Assembly: GCA_028287135.1 (NCBI GenBank)
Contig: JAQBQE010000026.1
Coordinates: forward strand, 1-64,000
From: Myxococcales bacterium
GTDB taxonomy: Bacteria; Myxococcota_A; Polyangia; Haliangiales; Haliangiaceae
Direction: 5' to 3'
DNA length: 64,000 bases
A model generated the notes under the pieces. That model was not told the DNA's origin. It ran no database searches and was given only the letters and a program-made list of their open reading frames with translations. Each line of letters begins with the position of its first letter. Positions within the stretch are counted from its first letter, which is position 1. This document shows, piece by piece, positions 53,561-62,017 of the stretch. The position numbers were made by a program, and so were the translations under genes.

Positions 53561-54244
53561 ATGGCGTCACGCTCGCGTGCGCGAGCACAGTCTCGGGGCT
53601 CGGCACGGGATCCGGAAACGATCCTCCGGGTCACGAAGGAACCGGACTTTCGTCAGGACCGCTCCCGGCGCAGCTATCTCGCGTTGATCGAGGCCGCGAC
53701 CGCGCTGTTCGCCGAGAGCGGCTACGACGCCGTCGGTACGCCCGAGATCGCGCAGCGCGCCGGCGTCTCGGTCGGCACGTTCTATCGCTACTTCGACGAC
53801 AAGCACGAGCTCTACCTCGAGATCTCCCGCAGGATGATGGTCGCCGCGTACGCCGAGACGATCGAGGGGCTGACGCCCGCGCGGTTCGTCGGCCTCGCGC
53901 GCCACGAGACGATCAACGAGACGATCTCGCTGCTGTTCGAGCACGTCCTCTCGAAGCCCCAGCTGTCGCGCAGCTTCCTCGAGATGTCGCTCCGCGATCC
54001 CGAGGTCGCCGAGATCCGGCGCGCGTTCGAGGTCGTCTCGGTCAAGCGCCTCGCCGCGCTGATCACCGCCATCGTGCCGCGCTCCGTGATCCCCGATCCC
54101 GAGGCATCGGCGTGGGTCCTCTACGGCAGCGCGATGCAGTGCGCGTACGGACTCGCCGAGCACGTCGGTCCGGCGCCGGTCAGTCTCGAGCGCGCCAAGA
54201 AGGCGCTCACCGATTTCATCGAGCGCGCGCTGTTCCCGCGCTAG
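53561..54244 (+). CDS. TetR family transcriptional regulator
   Basis: A 227-residue regulator. The N-terminal helix-turn-helix is complete: RRSYLALIEAATALFAESGYDAVGTPEIAQRAGVSVGTFYRYFDDKHELYLEI. The C-terminal ligand/dimer domain is unassigned. I chose the ATG at 53561 because the frame from 53495 runs through the operator. It is divergent from the R2-like di-iron gene, the usual layout for TetR regulators and their target. The probable operator is 53503-53516. The inducer is unknown, possibly a fatty acid or the di-iron enzyme's substrate. Confidence 0.9.
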   Translation: MASRSRARAQSRGSARDPETILRVTKEPDFRQDRSRRSYLALIEAATALFAESGYDAVGTPEIAQRAGVSVGTFYRYFDDKHELYLEISRRMMVAAYAETIEGLTPARFVGLARHETINETISLLFEHVLSKPQLSRSFLEMSLRDPEVAEIRRAFEVVSVKRLAALITAIVPRSVIPDPEASAWVLYGSAMQCAYGLAEHVGPAPVSLERAKKALTDFIERALFPR

Positions 54245-54258
54245 CTCGGCGATCGTCG

Positions 54259-54837
54259 TCAGTCGGGAGACTTGTTCGACGCGACGAGGACCACGCCGGT
54301 CAGCTGATCGACCGCGGCCTCCTCGGGAACACCGCTGACGAGCTGCGCGTGGAGCACGCACGCCACCGCCCGGGCCGCGCACGTCGCGAAGTCGAGCGGC
54401 ACGATGTAGCTCGAGCGCTCGCCGGCCCACACCGAGAGGCTCGCGTGATCGACCGCCTCGAGGATCCAGAAGTGCGGGCTGTTCTGGTGGCCCTGCCACG
54501 CGTGGAGCTGGCGCGTCGTGTCGAGCGAGCTGCGCACGGCCTCCTTGTTCGTGTTCGACGGGTTGTCGACCCACCGCTGGATCTTGGCGATCATGTCGTC
54601 GATGTACTGCTTCGGTGCATGTGCATCGGCGCCATCGGTCGGGTACGTCTCGATCACGAGGCGGCACGCGGCGACCGCCGCCTTGACCGCGGCCTTCTGA
54701 TCGTCCGCGACGCTGCGACGCGTCCACGCGACGAGCCCTTGCGACAGGTACTCCTCGGCGCCTGCCCACGCGTTCGAGGCATTGGTGGCGCCCTCGCCGA
54801 GCTCGCGCAGTGATTCCGGATCCGGTCGACTCGTCAT
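54259..54837 (-). CDS. unknown protein, third gene of the MBL operon
   Basis: A 192-residue, mostly helical protein without signal peptide. Stretches include QKAAVKAAVAACRLVIETYPTDGADAHAPKQYIDDMIAKIQRW and DHASLSVWAGERSSYIVPLDFATCAARAVACVLHAQLVSG. I do not recognise the family. The ATG overlaps the stop of the upstream metallo-beta-lactamase-fold gene (ATGA), making it the third cistron of a tightly coupled operon. That context suggests a role with the two hydrolases, which I cannot specify. Confidence 0.7.
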   Translation of the reverse strand: MTSRPDPESLRELGEGATNASNAWAGAEEYLSQGLVAWTRRSVADDQKAAVKAAVAACRLVIETYPTDGADAHAPKQYIDDMIAKIQRWVDNPSNTNKEAVRSSLDTTRQLHAWQGHQNSPHFWILEAVDHASLSVWAGERSSYIVPLDFATCAARAVACVLHAQLVSGVPEEAAVDQLTGVVLVASNKSPD

Positions 54838-55673
54838 ACTTCTAGATAGCTCCCCTCGGCAGCCGCGAACACAGGGACGGCGGTACGCGCGGAGGTGCGC
54901 TGCACGACCTCGTCGATCATCTCGTCCGTCGCATCGGGGCTGTGGTGAAACAGTGCCAGCTTCTTTGCGCCTGAGCGCTCGGCCACGACCACTCCCGCAC
55001 GCGCGGGTGAGTGGCCCCAGCCGCGGCGCAGATCGTAGTCGTGGTCCGCGTGCATCGCGTCGTGGATCAGGAGGTCGGCGTCCTTCGCCAGCTCGATCGC
55101 CTCGGGCAGCGGCGCGTCGAGATCCGGATACTCGACGTCGGACAGGTACGTCACCGTCTTGCCGTCACCGGTGATCCGGTACGCGGTGGTCCACATGCTT
55201 CCGTGCGGCACCGCGATCGTCTTGACGTCGAAGCCCGGGAGCGCGATCCGCTGGCCGGGCGTGATCTCGTCGATCGAGACACCCGCGGCGAGGTTCTCGA
55301 GGCCGTTGAGCGGGCTGTAGTGCGGCGCGAGCTGGTTCTGCAGCGTGCCTTCGAGCGAGCCGCCACCGACCGGCTTGGCACCGAGGATCCGGATCTCGTT
55401 GCCCTTGATGAAGAACGGCGTGAAGAACGGCAGGCCCTGGATGTGATCGAGGTGGGTGTGCGAGAGCAGGATCGGCAGCCGGCCCTGACCCTTGCCGAAC
55501 TCGCTGCCCATCAGCTGCTTGGCGAGCTCGGTCGCGCCGGTCCCGAGATCGATCAGCAGCCGCTGACCTGCCCTGGACACGAGCTCGACCGAGGTCGTGT
55601 TCCCGCCGTAGCGAAGGAAGTCGCGACCTGCCATCGCGAACGATCCGCGCACACCCCAGAACCGGATTTTCAC
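54834..55673 (-). CDS. metallo-beta-lactamase-fold hydrolase 2
   Basis: A 279-residue protein from GTG. It opens KIRFWGVRGSFAMAGRDFLRYGGNTTSVEL and holds the zinc motif HTHLDH, with later ligands in YLSDVEYPD, HDAMH and LFHHSPD. This is the MBL branch with the F-W-G-V-R-G-S start, often phosphodiesterase-like (cyclic nucleotides or RNase-Z-like). It is a close paralog of the upstream gene and starts in its stop (GTGA). It ends in ATGA with the next gene. Confidence 0.88.
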   Translation of the reverse strand: MKIRFWGVRGSFAMAGRDFLRYGGNTTSVELVSRAGQRLLIDLGTGATELAKQLMGSEFGKGQGRLPILLSHTHLDHIQGLPFFTPFFIKGNEIRILGAKPVGGGSLEGTLQNQLAPHYSPLNGLENLAAGVSIDEITPGQRIALPGFDVKTIAVPHGSMWTTAYRITGDGKTVTYLSDVEYPDLDAPLPEAIELAKDADLLIHDAMHADHDYDLRRGWGHSPARAGVVVAERSGAKKLALFHHSPDATDEMIDEVVQRTSARTAVPVFAAAEGSYLEV

Positions 55674-56632
55674 GCGCGGCCGTTCCCCGGCCCGATCCCG
55701 GGATTCGTCCGCTCGGGCCCCGAGAACTCGCCACCGATCGGCAAGGTCATGCCTTCGAACGACGTCAGCACCTCGATGCCGATCGCGGCACCTGCCGCGA
55801 GGTACGTCGCGGCGATCTGATCCATCTGGTCGTCGCCGTGCGACGGGGCGTGATGATAGAGCACGAGCCGACGGACCTTGGCCTCGGCACAGATCTCGAG
55901 CGCCTGATCCGGCGTCGAGTGACCGTAGTGCGGGAACCGCGCGTACTCCTCGGGGAGGAAGTGCGTGTCGTAGACGACCGTGTCGACGCCATCGAGCCGG
56001 CGCACCAGCGCCTCGCGCATCGCGACCAGCGAGACCTTGTCGTCCGCCGAGAGCGGCTCGGGTCCCGACAGGAAGTGCTGCTTGTGGATCACCTGATCGA
56101 ACGGCGCCGTGTCGGCGATGTACGCCCACGATGCTCCGTCGCAATCGATCCGGTAGCCGACCGAGCCGAACGGATGGTTGAGCGCGATCGGCGTGATGTG
56201 GAAGGCGCTGAGATCGAACTCGACACCAGGCTCGACCTGGTGGAAGTCGAACTGAGCGGGCACGGCCTCGAGCGGCATCGGAAAGAACTCGTGGCGGGTG
56301 ATGCCGCCGATCACCTGCTGGAGCTCGTCGGCAGCGGTGAGCAGGGCATGCACGGCGATCCGCGTGCCCGGGACGTACGCGGGCGAGAAGAACGGCAGCC
56401 CCTGGATGTGATCCCAGTGGACGTGCGAGAGCAGCACGTCGTAGCGCTGCGGACCCGTCGCCTCGCGCATCAGCTTGTTGCCCAGCGCACGCAGGCCGGT
56501 GCCCGCATCGACGATCAGGCAATCACCTTTGGCCGAGCGGGCTTCGACGCACGACGTCTGGCCGCCGTAGCGCACCGTCGCCGCGCCGGGTACCGGGTAG
56601 CTACCCCGCACCCCCCAAAAGGTGATCTGCAT
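55670..56632 (-). CDS. metallo-beta-lactamase-fold hydrolase 1
   Basis: A 320-residue protein. It opens MQITFWGVRGSYPVPGAATVRYGGQTSCVEA and has the zinc motif HVHWDH, later YIADTAPFD, YDTHF and LYHHAPSH. It shares the F-W-G-V-R-G-S branch with its downstream neighbour, so the pair arose by tandem duplication. It starts at ATG 56632; TACAAT lies 12 nt upstream. It is the first gene of the three-gene operon and is divergent from the panE-like gene. Substrate unknown. Confidence 0.88.
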   Translation of the reverse strand: MQITFWGVRGSYPVPGAATVRYGGQTSCVEARSAKGDCLIVDAGTGLRALGNKLMREATGPQRYDVLLSHVHWDHIQGLPFFSPAYVPGTRIAVHALLTAADELQQVIGGITRHEFFPMPLEAVPAQFDFHQVEPGVEFDLSAFHITPIALNHPFGSVGYRIDCDGASWAYIADTAPFDQVIHKQHFLSGPEPLSADDKVSLVAMREALVRRLDGVDTVVYDTHFLPEEYARFPHYGHSTPDQALEICAEAKVRRLVLYHHAPSHGDDQMDQIAATYLAAGAAIGIEVLTSFEGMTLPIGGEFSGPERTNPGIGPGNGRA

Positions 56633-56735
56633 TTTGACGCGAGGATTGTATCCCCTCCCGACACATTTCGCTCCTCCGTGGCGCACCCACCGGCGTCGGT
56701 TTTCCCGAGGGCCCACTTGGGTTATGGAAGGAAGG

Positions 56736-57782
56736 ATGAATCCCCAGCCACGGATCCTCGTGATGGGCGCGGGCGGCATCGGCGGCATCGTCGCGTCCAC
56801 GCTGATGGAGGTCGGTTCGGCGGTCACCGCGGTGTCGACCAACCCGCTGATCCGCGCCGCCGTCGACAAGGGTGGGTTCCGGGTCGTCGACGAGGGCGAG
56901 GAGCGCGTGGTGCGCGGCTGGGTCTCGCCGGCGCCTGAGGGGAACTACGATCTGTGCATCCTCGCGACGCAGCCGCCGAACGTCGAGGAAGCTGCGCGCA
57001 CCGCCCTCCCCCACCTCGCGGAGAACGCGCGTGTCGTGGTCCTGCAGAACGGCCTGTGCGAGGACCGGATCGCCGCGATCGTGGGCGCCGACCGCGTGAT
57101 CGGGGGGATCGTCGCGTGGGGCGCATCGATGCCCGAGCCCGGCCGCTACGAGCGCACCGCGGCCGGTGGGTTCTCGCTCGGTCGGCTGTCGGGCGATCTC
57201 GACGACGACATCCGCCGGGTCGGCGAGCTGCTCGAGGCGATCGGTCCGGTCGTGCTGACCACCAACCTCCGCGGTGCGCGGTGGAGCAAGCTCGCGCTCA
57301 ACTGCGCGGTCTCCGCGCTCGGCACGATCGCCGGTGAGCGGCTCGGACCGGTCGTGCGGCAGCGACGCTATCGCCGGCTCGCGCTCGAGATCATGTCGGA
57401 GGCCGTCGCGGTCGCGCGCGCAGAGGGCATCACGCTCGAGAAGGTCGCAGGCACGCTCGATCTCGAGTGGGTCGCGCTCAACGACACCGATCGTGCGGCA
57501 TCGGCCTCGATGGCACTGACGGCGAAGCACGCGCTGTTGCTCGCGGTCGGCCTGCGCTACCGCCGGATGCGCTCGTCGATGCTCGCGGCGATCGAGCGAG
57601 GTCGCACACCCGCGATCGATTTCTTGAACGGCGAGGTCGTGACGCGCGGCGCGGCCGCGGGTGTCTCGACCCCGGTCAATGCTCGCGTGGTCGAGACCGT
57701 GTGGGCGATCGCGAAGGGCACGACGAAGTCGTCCCGCGAGACGCTCGACGGCTTGTGCGGACCCGACTCGACGATCGCCTGA
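56736..57782 (+). CDS. 2-dehydropantoate 2-reductase family protein (PanE/ApbA)
   Basis: A 348-residue NADP-dependent reductase family member. GAGGIGG binds the cofactor at the N-terminus. VLQNGL, WSKLALNCAVSALGTIAGERLG with the catalytic Lys, and RRMRSSMLAAIERGRTPAIDFLNGEVV correspond to conserved PanE regions. PanE makes D-pantoate for coenzyme A. Several paralogous families share this fold, so the exact substrate is not certain. GGAAGG lies 4 nt before the ATG at 56736; an in-frame ATG at 56724 is an alternative. It converges with the YfhO-like gene across a palindrome. Confidence 0.85.
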   Translation: MNPQPRILVMGAGGIGGIVASTLMEVGSAVTAVSTNPLIRAAVDKGGFRVVDEGEERVVRGWVSPAPEGNYDLCILATQPPNVEEAARTALPHLAENARVVVLQNGLCEDRIAAIVGADRVIGGIVAWGASMPEPGRYERTAAGGFSLGRLSGDLDDDIRRVGELLEAIGPVVLTTNLRGARWSKLALNCAVSALGTIAGERLGPVVRQRRYRRLALEIMSEAVAVARAEGITLEKVAGTLDLEWVALNDTDRAASASMALTAKHALLLAVGLRYRRMRSSMLAAIERGRTPAIDFLNGEVVTRGAAAGVSTPVNARVVETVWAIAKGTTKSSRETLDGLCGPDSTIA

Positions 57783-57797
57783 GCGTCGCCGGTCAGA

Positions 57798-57824
57798 AAG
57801 AAATGGGGTCAGACCCCATTTCTT
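57798..57824. repeat. REP-like palindrome
   Basis: AAGAAATGGGGTC (57798-57810), one A, then GACCCCATTTCTT (57812-57824): a perfect 13-bp hairpin. It lies between the convergent panE-like and YfhO-like genes and supplies the last four codons and the TGA stop of the latter. I remember the GGGGTCAGACCCC core as a dispersed palindrome in many bacterial genomes. It may double as a bidirectional terminator. Confidence 0.7.
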
Positions 57825-60013
57825 GCGCGCTGCCGGTTCGCGACGAGGAGCACGCCGATCGAGAGCACGCCGAGCGCCGCCGCGAGAAGGCCGATGGCTT
57901 GCCCAGGTGTCTGGTAGCTCCAGTGGACCGCGTGGGTGCCGGCCGGGACCTCGACCGCGCGGCGCAGGACATCGGCGGTGAGCCACGGCGTGTCGCGACC
58001 GTCGACGGTGACCGACCAGCCCGGCGCGGCGCTCGACGAGATCGCCGCATAGCCACCCACGTCCGACGTGCACGACAGCGAGATGTCGCCATCGTCCCAG
58101 CCGGCGATCGTGCATGGCAGCGGTGGACCCTTGTCGGGGCGTGCGGCTCCCGCTCCGCGGAGCACGACGGTGCCGCGCAACACGTTGGTGCCGCCTCCGG
58201 GCGCGAACAGGAGCGCCGTCGCATCGCCGGGATCGACCGCCCATTGCGCACCGCGAAGGACCGCCGCGATCGGAGCGACGGGGAGCGCGGTCAGTGACCA
58301 TGCACCGCGGCGACCGAGCTCGACCATCTTCGGGTTCCGCCGCGGCTCGACCATCGTCGACGGCAGGATCGCGAGCGCGATGCCGAACCGATCGATCAAC
58401 GCTCCACCTTCCCTCGCGGCCGCGAGCCACACCGCGTCCTGATCGGGGAGGCGCGCGGGATCGTTGCTGCGTGCGCCGCTGATGTCCCAGCGCGCGCCCG
58501 AGGATCCGGAGAACGTCGCCATCGCGTCCTCGACGGTCTCCGCGTGCTCGTACATGAACACCGGGCGGTACACGCGCATCGGCCGCGGGGACGCCTCGGC
58601 GGCGAGCACCCACGGTGGCGGCTCATCGACGATCGAGCGTGCGATCGTCGGAGCGATCGAGTCACGCGCACCCACACTCGGCAGCACGACGAGCGCGAGC
58701 AGGATCGGCATCGCGCGTCCCTTCGTGCGCCACGCGAGCGCGATCGCGGCGATCATGCAGATCAAGCCGAGGCCGCCATTCAGCAGCGCGCGATCGATCG
58801 CCGGCGCGGCCTCCGGGTGCTTGCCGCGCAGCGCGGCGAGCGCGGCGAGCGCCACCGCCGAGCATCCCGCCGCCACCGCCAGTGCCAGCACCGCCCGGCG
58901 TTGGCCCGCGGCGAGGGCATCGAGCCCTGCACCGGCATTCGCCGCGAGGACGATCACCAGCGCAGCGAGGTGAAGCTCGGGCGCGCCGAGCCAGCCCGGC
59001 CATCCCCCGCGCCCGACACCGAGCGCGAGCACGGCGAACGTTGCGAGCACGCCGAGCACGCGGCGTGACGGCGTGCGAACCGCGGCGAGTGCGAGCAGCG
59101 GAGCGCCGACGAACACGCTCGGTGCCCACGGCGTCGTGCCCGCGAGTGCGGTGATCGCGCGGTCGGGATCCGTCGTGCCGAAGCTGCCCGGGACGATCAG
59201 CTCGATCAGCCGCGACAGCGGAAGGCCGGTGACCTCCGAGCCCGCGCCGCGACCGAGCTGGAGCAGTGCCGGGATCCACTGCGCGGCCGCGATCGCGAGA
59301 CCACCGGCGAGCGCGGCGGCGAGCCAGCGCACCGTCGAGCGGCGTCCCGCGATCACGACGACGAGCACGATCGCATCGACGAGGACCGCGAGTTGCCCGA
59401 CGAGTCCGACCAGCCCGAGCAGCACCGCGATCGCAGCTGCCGCACGTGCTTGATCACGCCTCGCGACATCGGCGTCGGCCGGCACCTCGGCGCGTGCGCG
59501 ACGGGCCGTTGCTTCCGCGAGCCACGCGGCCGCTGCACCGAGCCACGGCAGATGCGCGAGTGCGGGGAGCGCCCCGCGCAGCGCGGTGCTCTCGAGGATC
59601 CCGGTCGTCGCGATCAGCAGGCCCGCGACGAGCGCTGCCGGATCACTGACGCCGGTCGTCGCCGGCGGCGTGCGGCGCCGCGCCCACACCGCCACGCCGA
59701 GCGCGGCCCACAGCAGGTGCAGGAGCAGAACGAGATCGAGCAGCCGCGGCGTCGATGCGATCCAGATCGGCGGATACAGCGCACCGTGGCTCGGCTCGGC
59801 CGCGAGCGAAACACCGAGCCCGGTGCCGTCCCACCACGCGGGGAGCTCCCCACCCTGCACGCTCGCTGCGGCATGCAGTCGCGGCGGAGCGATCTCGGTG
59901 TGATAGCGAACGTCGTCCCACGTCGTGCCGCCGATCACGACGTGCGCGTGAACCACGATCACGGCAACGGCAAGCGCGAGCGCGACCAGGGGTAGCGATC
60001 GCGTCGGCGGCAC
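57809..60013 (-). CDS. YfhO-like multi-span membrane protein
   Basis: A 734-residue membrane protein starting at GTG 60013, with about 12 predicted helices in the first two thirds and a large extracytoplasmic C-terminal part. Near the end, GYAAISSSAAPGWSVTVDGRDTPWLTADVLRRAVEVPAGTHAVHWSYQTPG is the signature of YfhO proteins, followed by a last membrane helix. YfhO-type proteins are GT-C-like glycosyltransferases acting on envelope polymers. The last residues (RNGV) and the stop come from the palindrome at 57798-57824, which suggests that the original C-terminus was replaced. TATAGT ends 6 nt before the start. Confidence 0.85.
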   Translation of the reverse strand: MPPTRSLPLVALALAVAVIVVHAHVVIGGTTWDDVRYHTEIAPPRLHAAASVQGGELPAWWDGTGLGVSLAAEPSHGALYPPIWIASTPRLLDLVLLLHLLWAALGVAVWARRRTPPATTGVSDPAALVAGLLIATTGILESTALRGALPALAHLPWLGAAAAWLAEATARRARAEVPADADVARRDQARAAAAIAVLLGLVGLVGQLAVLVDAIVLVVVIAGRRSTVRWLAAALAGGLAIAAAQWIPALLQLGRGAGSEVTGLPLSRLIELIVPGSFGTTDPDRAITALAGTTPWAPSVFVGAPLLALAAVRTPSRRVLGVLATFAVLALGVGRGGWPGWLGAPELHLAALVIVLAANAGAGLDALAAGQRRAVLALAVAAGCSAVALAALAALRGKHPEAAPAIDRALLNGGLGLICMIAAIALAWRTKGRAMPILLALVVLPSVGARDSIAPTIARSIVDEPPPWVLAAEASPRPMRVYRPVFMYEHAETVEDAMATFSGSSGARWDISGARSNDPARLPDQDAVWLAAAREGGALIDRFGIALAILPSTMVEPRRNPKMVELGRRGAWSLTALPVAPIAAVLRGAQWAVDPGDATALLFAPGGGTNVLRGTVVLRGAGAARPDKGPPLPCTIAGWDDGDISLSCTSDVGGYAAISSSAAPGWSVTVDGRDTPWLTADVLRRAVEVPAGTHAVHWSYQTPGQAIGLLAAALGVLSIGVLLVANRQRARNGV

Positions 60014-60019
60014 GGCAGG

Positions 60020-60025
60020 ACTATA
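60020..60025 (-). promoter_or_regulatory. leaderless-type -10 (TATAGT)
   Basis: TATAGT ends exactly 6 nt before the GTG start of the YfhO-like gene at 60013. Confidence 0.5.
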
Positions 60026-60066
60026 CCGGCCTTGACACGCGCGCACACGGAGCGGAAAACCTCCGT

Positions 60067-60450
60067 GTGGTTCGCGTCGCTGTCTTCCTCGCGCTCGCGC
60101 TGACGGCATGTCGCAGAGGCTCGGCCGATGCACCGCCGTGTGGCGCCGTGGGCGCGAAGTTCCTGGCCATCGCCAGGGATCGCCTGGACACGTCGACCCT
60201 CGGCGAGGACAAGCGTCGTGGGGTCCTCGAGTCGCTGCCCGCGATGCGTGACTCGATCGTGGCGGTCTGCGGCGAGTCGAAGTGGACCGCAGCGGTCCGC
60301 ACGTGCCTCGTGCAGGCCAACGACCACGTCGCGTTCGAGGCGTGCGAGCAGCAATTGACCGACGCACAGCGTCGAGCCCTCGATGGCGCGTCTCGGGGTG
60401 AGGACACCACCACGAACGGCGAGTCCACCCCCACGGGCGAGTCCAGATGA
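60067..60450 (+). CDS. small lipoprotein of unknown function
   Basis: A 127-residue lipoprotein from GTG: signal VVRVAVFLALALTAC with lipobox LTAC. The mature part (GAVGAKFLAIARDRLDTSTLGEDKRRGVLESLPAMRDSIVAVC and AAVRTCLVQANDHVAFEACEQQLTDAQRRAL) is helical, with three regularly spaced cysteines, then a Ser/Thr/Asn-rich tail. I recognise no family. It precedes the PHA-system gene by 28 nt on the same strand. Confidence 0.65.
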   Translation: MVRVAVFLALALTACRRGSADAPPCGAVGAKFLAIARDRLDTSTLGEDKRRGVLESLPAMRDSIVAVCGESKWTAAVRTCLVQANDHVAFEACEQQLTDAQRRALDGASRGEDTTTNGESTPTGESR

Positions 60451-60478
60451 CGCGTTCCGTGGTAAATCGGAGCTAGCC

Positions 60479-60787
60479 ATGGAGATCGACTACCCGTACG
60501 TCCTCTCCGATCAGGAAGCTCGCTCGCGGCTCGAGCTCCTCGGCCAGTATCTCGAGAACAAGCACGGCATCAGGGTGACGTGGTCGGACGGGGCGCGTGC
60601 ACGGTTCTCGGGCAAGTACTTGCTCGTGAAGATCGAAGGAGAGCTCTCGCTCGCCAACAGTCGCGCAACCTTCAAGGGTGAGGATCCTGGGTTCCTCCTT
60701 CGCGGCCGCGCGAAGGACTACATCCAGAGCAAGCTCGCGAAGTATCTCGATCCGAAGACGCCGATCGCCGAGCTGCCGACGACGTAG
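60479..60787 (+). CDS. polyhydroxyalkanoic acid system family protein
   Basis: A 102-residue cytoplasmic protein. Its pattern (MEIDYPYVLSDQEARSRLELLGQYLENKHGIRVTWSDGARARF, YLLVKIEGELSLANSRATFKGEDPGFLLRGRAKDYIQSKLAKYLD) matches the small PHA_gran_rgn family found near polyhydroxyalkanoate genes, though no such genes are in this window. Its biochemical role is not known. The ATG is preceded by a weak GGAG. Confidence 0.8.
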   Translation: MEIDYPYVLSDQEARSRLELLGQYLENKHGIRVTWSDGARARFSGKYLLVKIEGELSLANSRATFKGEDPGFLLRGRAKDYIQSKLAKYLDPKTPIAELPTT

Positions 60788-60942
60788 CGGCATGATCCGG
60801 ATCTGGCCGAGCGGCACGCCGTTGCAGGTGCCGAGCTCGGAGATCATCCGATCCGGTTCGAGGTCTGGGCACGAGCCCAGGCGTTCGGGAACATGAACGA
60901 GCTGCCGACGCTGATCGATCGCCGCTGACCTACGGACGACGC
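60788..60942. other. intergenic stretch, possible gene remnant
   Basis: On the plus strand one frame ends in FEVWARAQAFGNMNELPTLIDRR and a stop near 60928. The peptide reads like coding sequence but has no start and no recognisable family. It may be the tail of a decayed gene. Confidence 0.2.
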
Positions 60943-61080
60943 TCAGCGCGCGGTGACGAGCTGACGCATGGCGATCGCGACGGCTTTGTCGGCCGCGGCG
61001 GCGCTCATGCCCTGGCGCTCGAGACGTCGCTGCAGGCGCTCGATGATGCTCCACACAGAAAGATCGTTCGGTGCCTTCAT
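60943..61080 (-). CDS. small helical protein (45 residues)
   Basis: A 45-codon frame: it starts MKAPNDLSVWSIIERLQRRL and ends ERQGMSAAAADKAVAIAMRQLVTAR. The protein would be two amphipathic helices around a Gly-Met-Ser turn. A GAGGA lies 6 nt upstream of the ATG at 61080. Composition and the ribosome site support a real short gene; length limits confidence. Neighbours on its strand are distant. The region 61081-61237 to its right holds nothing else I recognise apart from the TAGGTT hexamer at 61224. Confidence 0.45.
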   Translation of the reverse strand: MKAPNDLSVWSIIERLQRRLERQGMSAAAADKAVAIAMRQLVTAR

Positions 61081-61223
61081 GGTGATCCTCACGTCCGACG
61101 GCTGAGGTCGGTCTAAACGGTCCCGGGCTTCGGAGGTGAAACACCGCCTCCGCCCTTCTCATTCCCGACAGCCCGGGACGCCCCTGGTTGCACCCGACGG
61201 TCGCTCAGGTCACGGGGCCGATG

Positions 61224-61229
61224 TAGGTT
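61224..61229 (+). promoter_or_regulatory. leaderless-type -10 (TAGGTT)
   Basis: TAGGTT ends 8 nt before the ATG of the exonuclease III gene at 61238. Confidence 0.35.
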
Positions 61230-61237
61230 CGGTGGGC

Positions 61238-62008
61238 ATGAAGCTCGTGACCTGGAACATCAACTCGATCCGCGCGCGCCACGATCGGCTGTTCGCGTGG
61301 ATCGACCGCGAGCGGCCGGACGTGCTGTGCCTGCAGGAGACCAAGACCGAGGACGCCGGGTTCCCGCTCGAGGCGCTGCGCAAGGCCGGGTACGACGTCG
61401 CGACCTATGGCCAGAAGAGCTACAACGGCGTCGCGATCGCATCGACGCAGCCGCTCACCGACGTGACGCGCGGCTTTGGCGACGACGTCCCGGATGACGA
61501 AGCACGCGTGATCGCGGCGACGACGCACGGCGTCCGGGTCGTCTGCCTGTACGTGCCGAACGGCCAGGACCTCACCGCCGAGAAGTATCCGTACAAGCTC
61601 GCGTGGTTCGGGCGGCTGCGGCGCTATCTCGAGCGCACCGCGAAGCCGACCGATCCGCTCGTCGTGTGCGGCGACATGAACGTCACCGCCGACGATCGCG
61701 ACGTGTGGTCCCCCGAGGCGTGGAAACATCAGATCCACTGCTCGCCGAAGGAGCGCGAGGCGCTCGCCGACGTGCGCGCGTTCGGCCTGACCGACGTGTT
61801 CCGGGTCCACACGCCCGACGGCGGCGTGTACTCGTGGTGGGACTATCGCGGGATCTCCTTCTTCAAGGACCAGGGCCTGCGCATCGACCACATCCTCGCC
61901 ACCGCGCCGATGGTGGCGCGCTGCACCGCGTGCACGATCGATCGAACGGCGCGCAAGGGCCAGGACGCGAGCGATCACGCACCGGTGATCGCGACGTTCA
62001 GCGAGTAG
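61238..62008 (+). CDS. xth: exodeoxyribonuclease III
   Basis: A 256-residue Mg2+-dependent AP endonuclease/3'-5' exonuclease of base-excision repair. The EEP-fold active site is complete: N7 in WNINSIRAR, the Glu of LCLQETKTED, the catalytic YVPNGQ region, GDMNVTADDRDVW, and the C-terminal IDHIL and SDHAPV. Length matches the family. The ATG at 61238 begins the usual MKLVTWNINS. It converges with the phospholipid synthase gene 9 nt downstream. Confidence 0.96.
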   Translation: MKLVTWNINSIRARHDRLFAWIDRERPDVLCLQETKTEDAGFPLEALRKAGYDVATYGQKSYNGVAIASTQPLTDVTRGFGDDVPDDEARVIAATTHGVRVVCLYVPNGQDLTAEKYPYKLAWFGRLRRYLERTAKPTDPLVVCGDMNVTADDRDVWSPEAWKHQIHCSPKEREALADVRAFGLTDVFRVHTPDGGVYSWWDYRGISFFKDQGLRIDHILATAPMVARCTACTIDRTARKGQDASDHAPVIATFSE

Positions 62009-62017
62009 ACGATCGAG

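Noticed and set aside
60032..60037. TTGACA upstream of the small lipoprotein gene
   Set aside because: No acceptable -10 at 16-18 bp, so I do not call a promoter.
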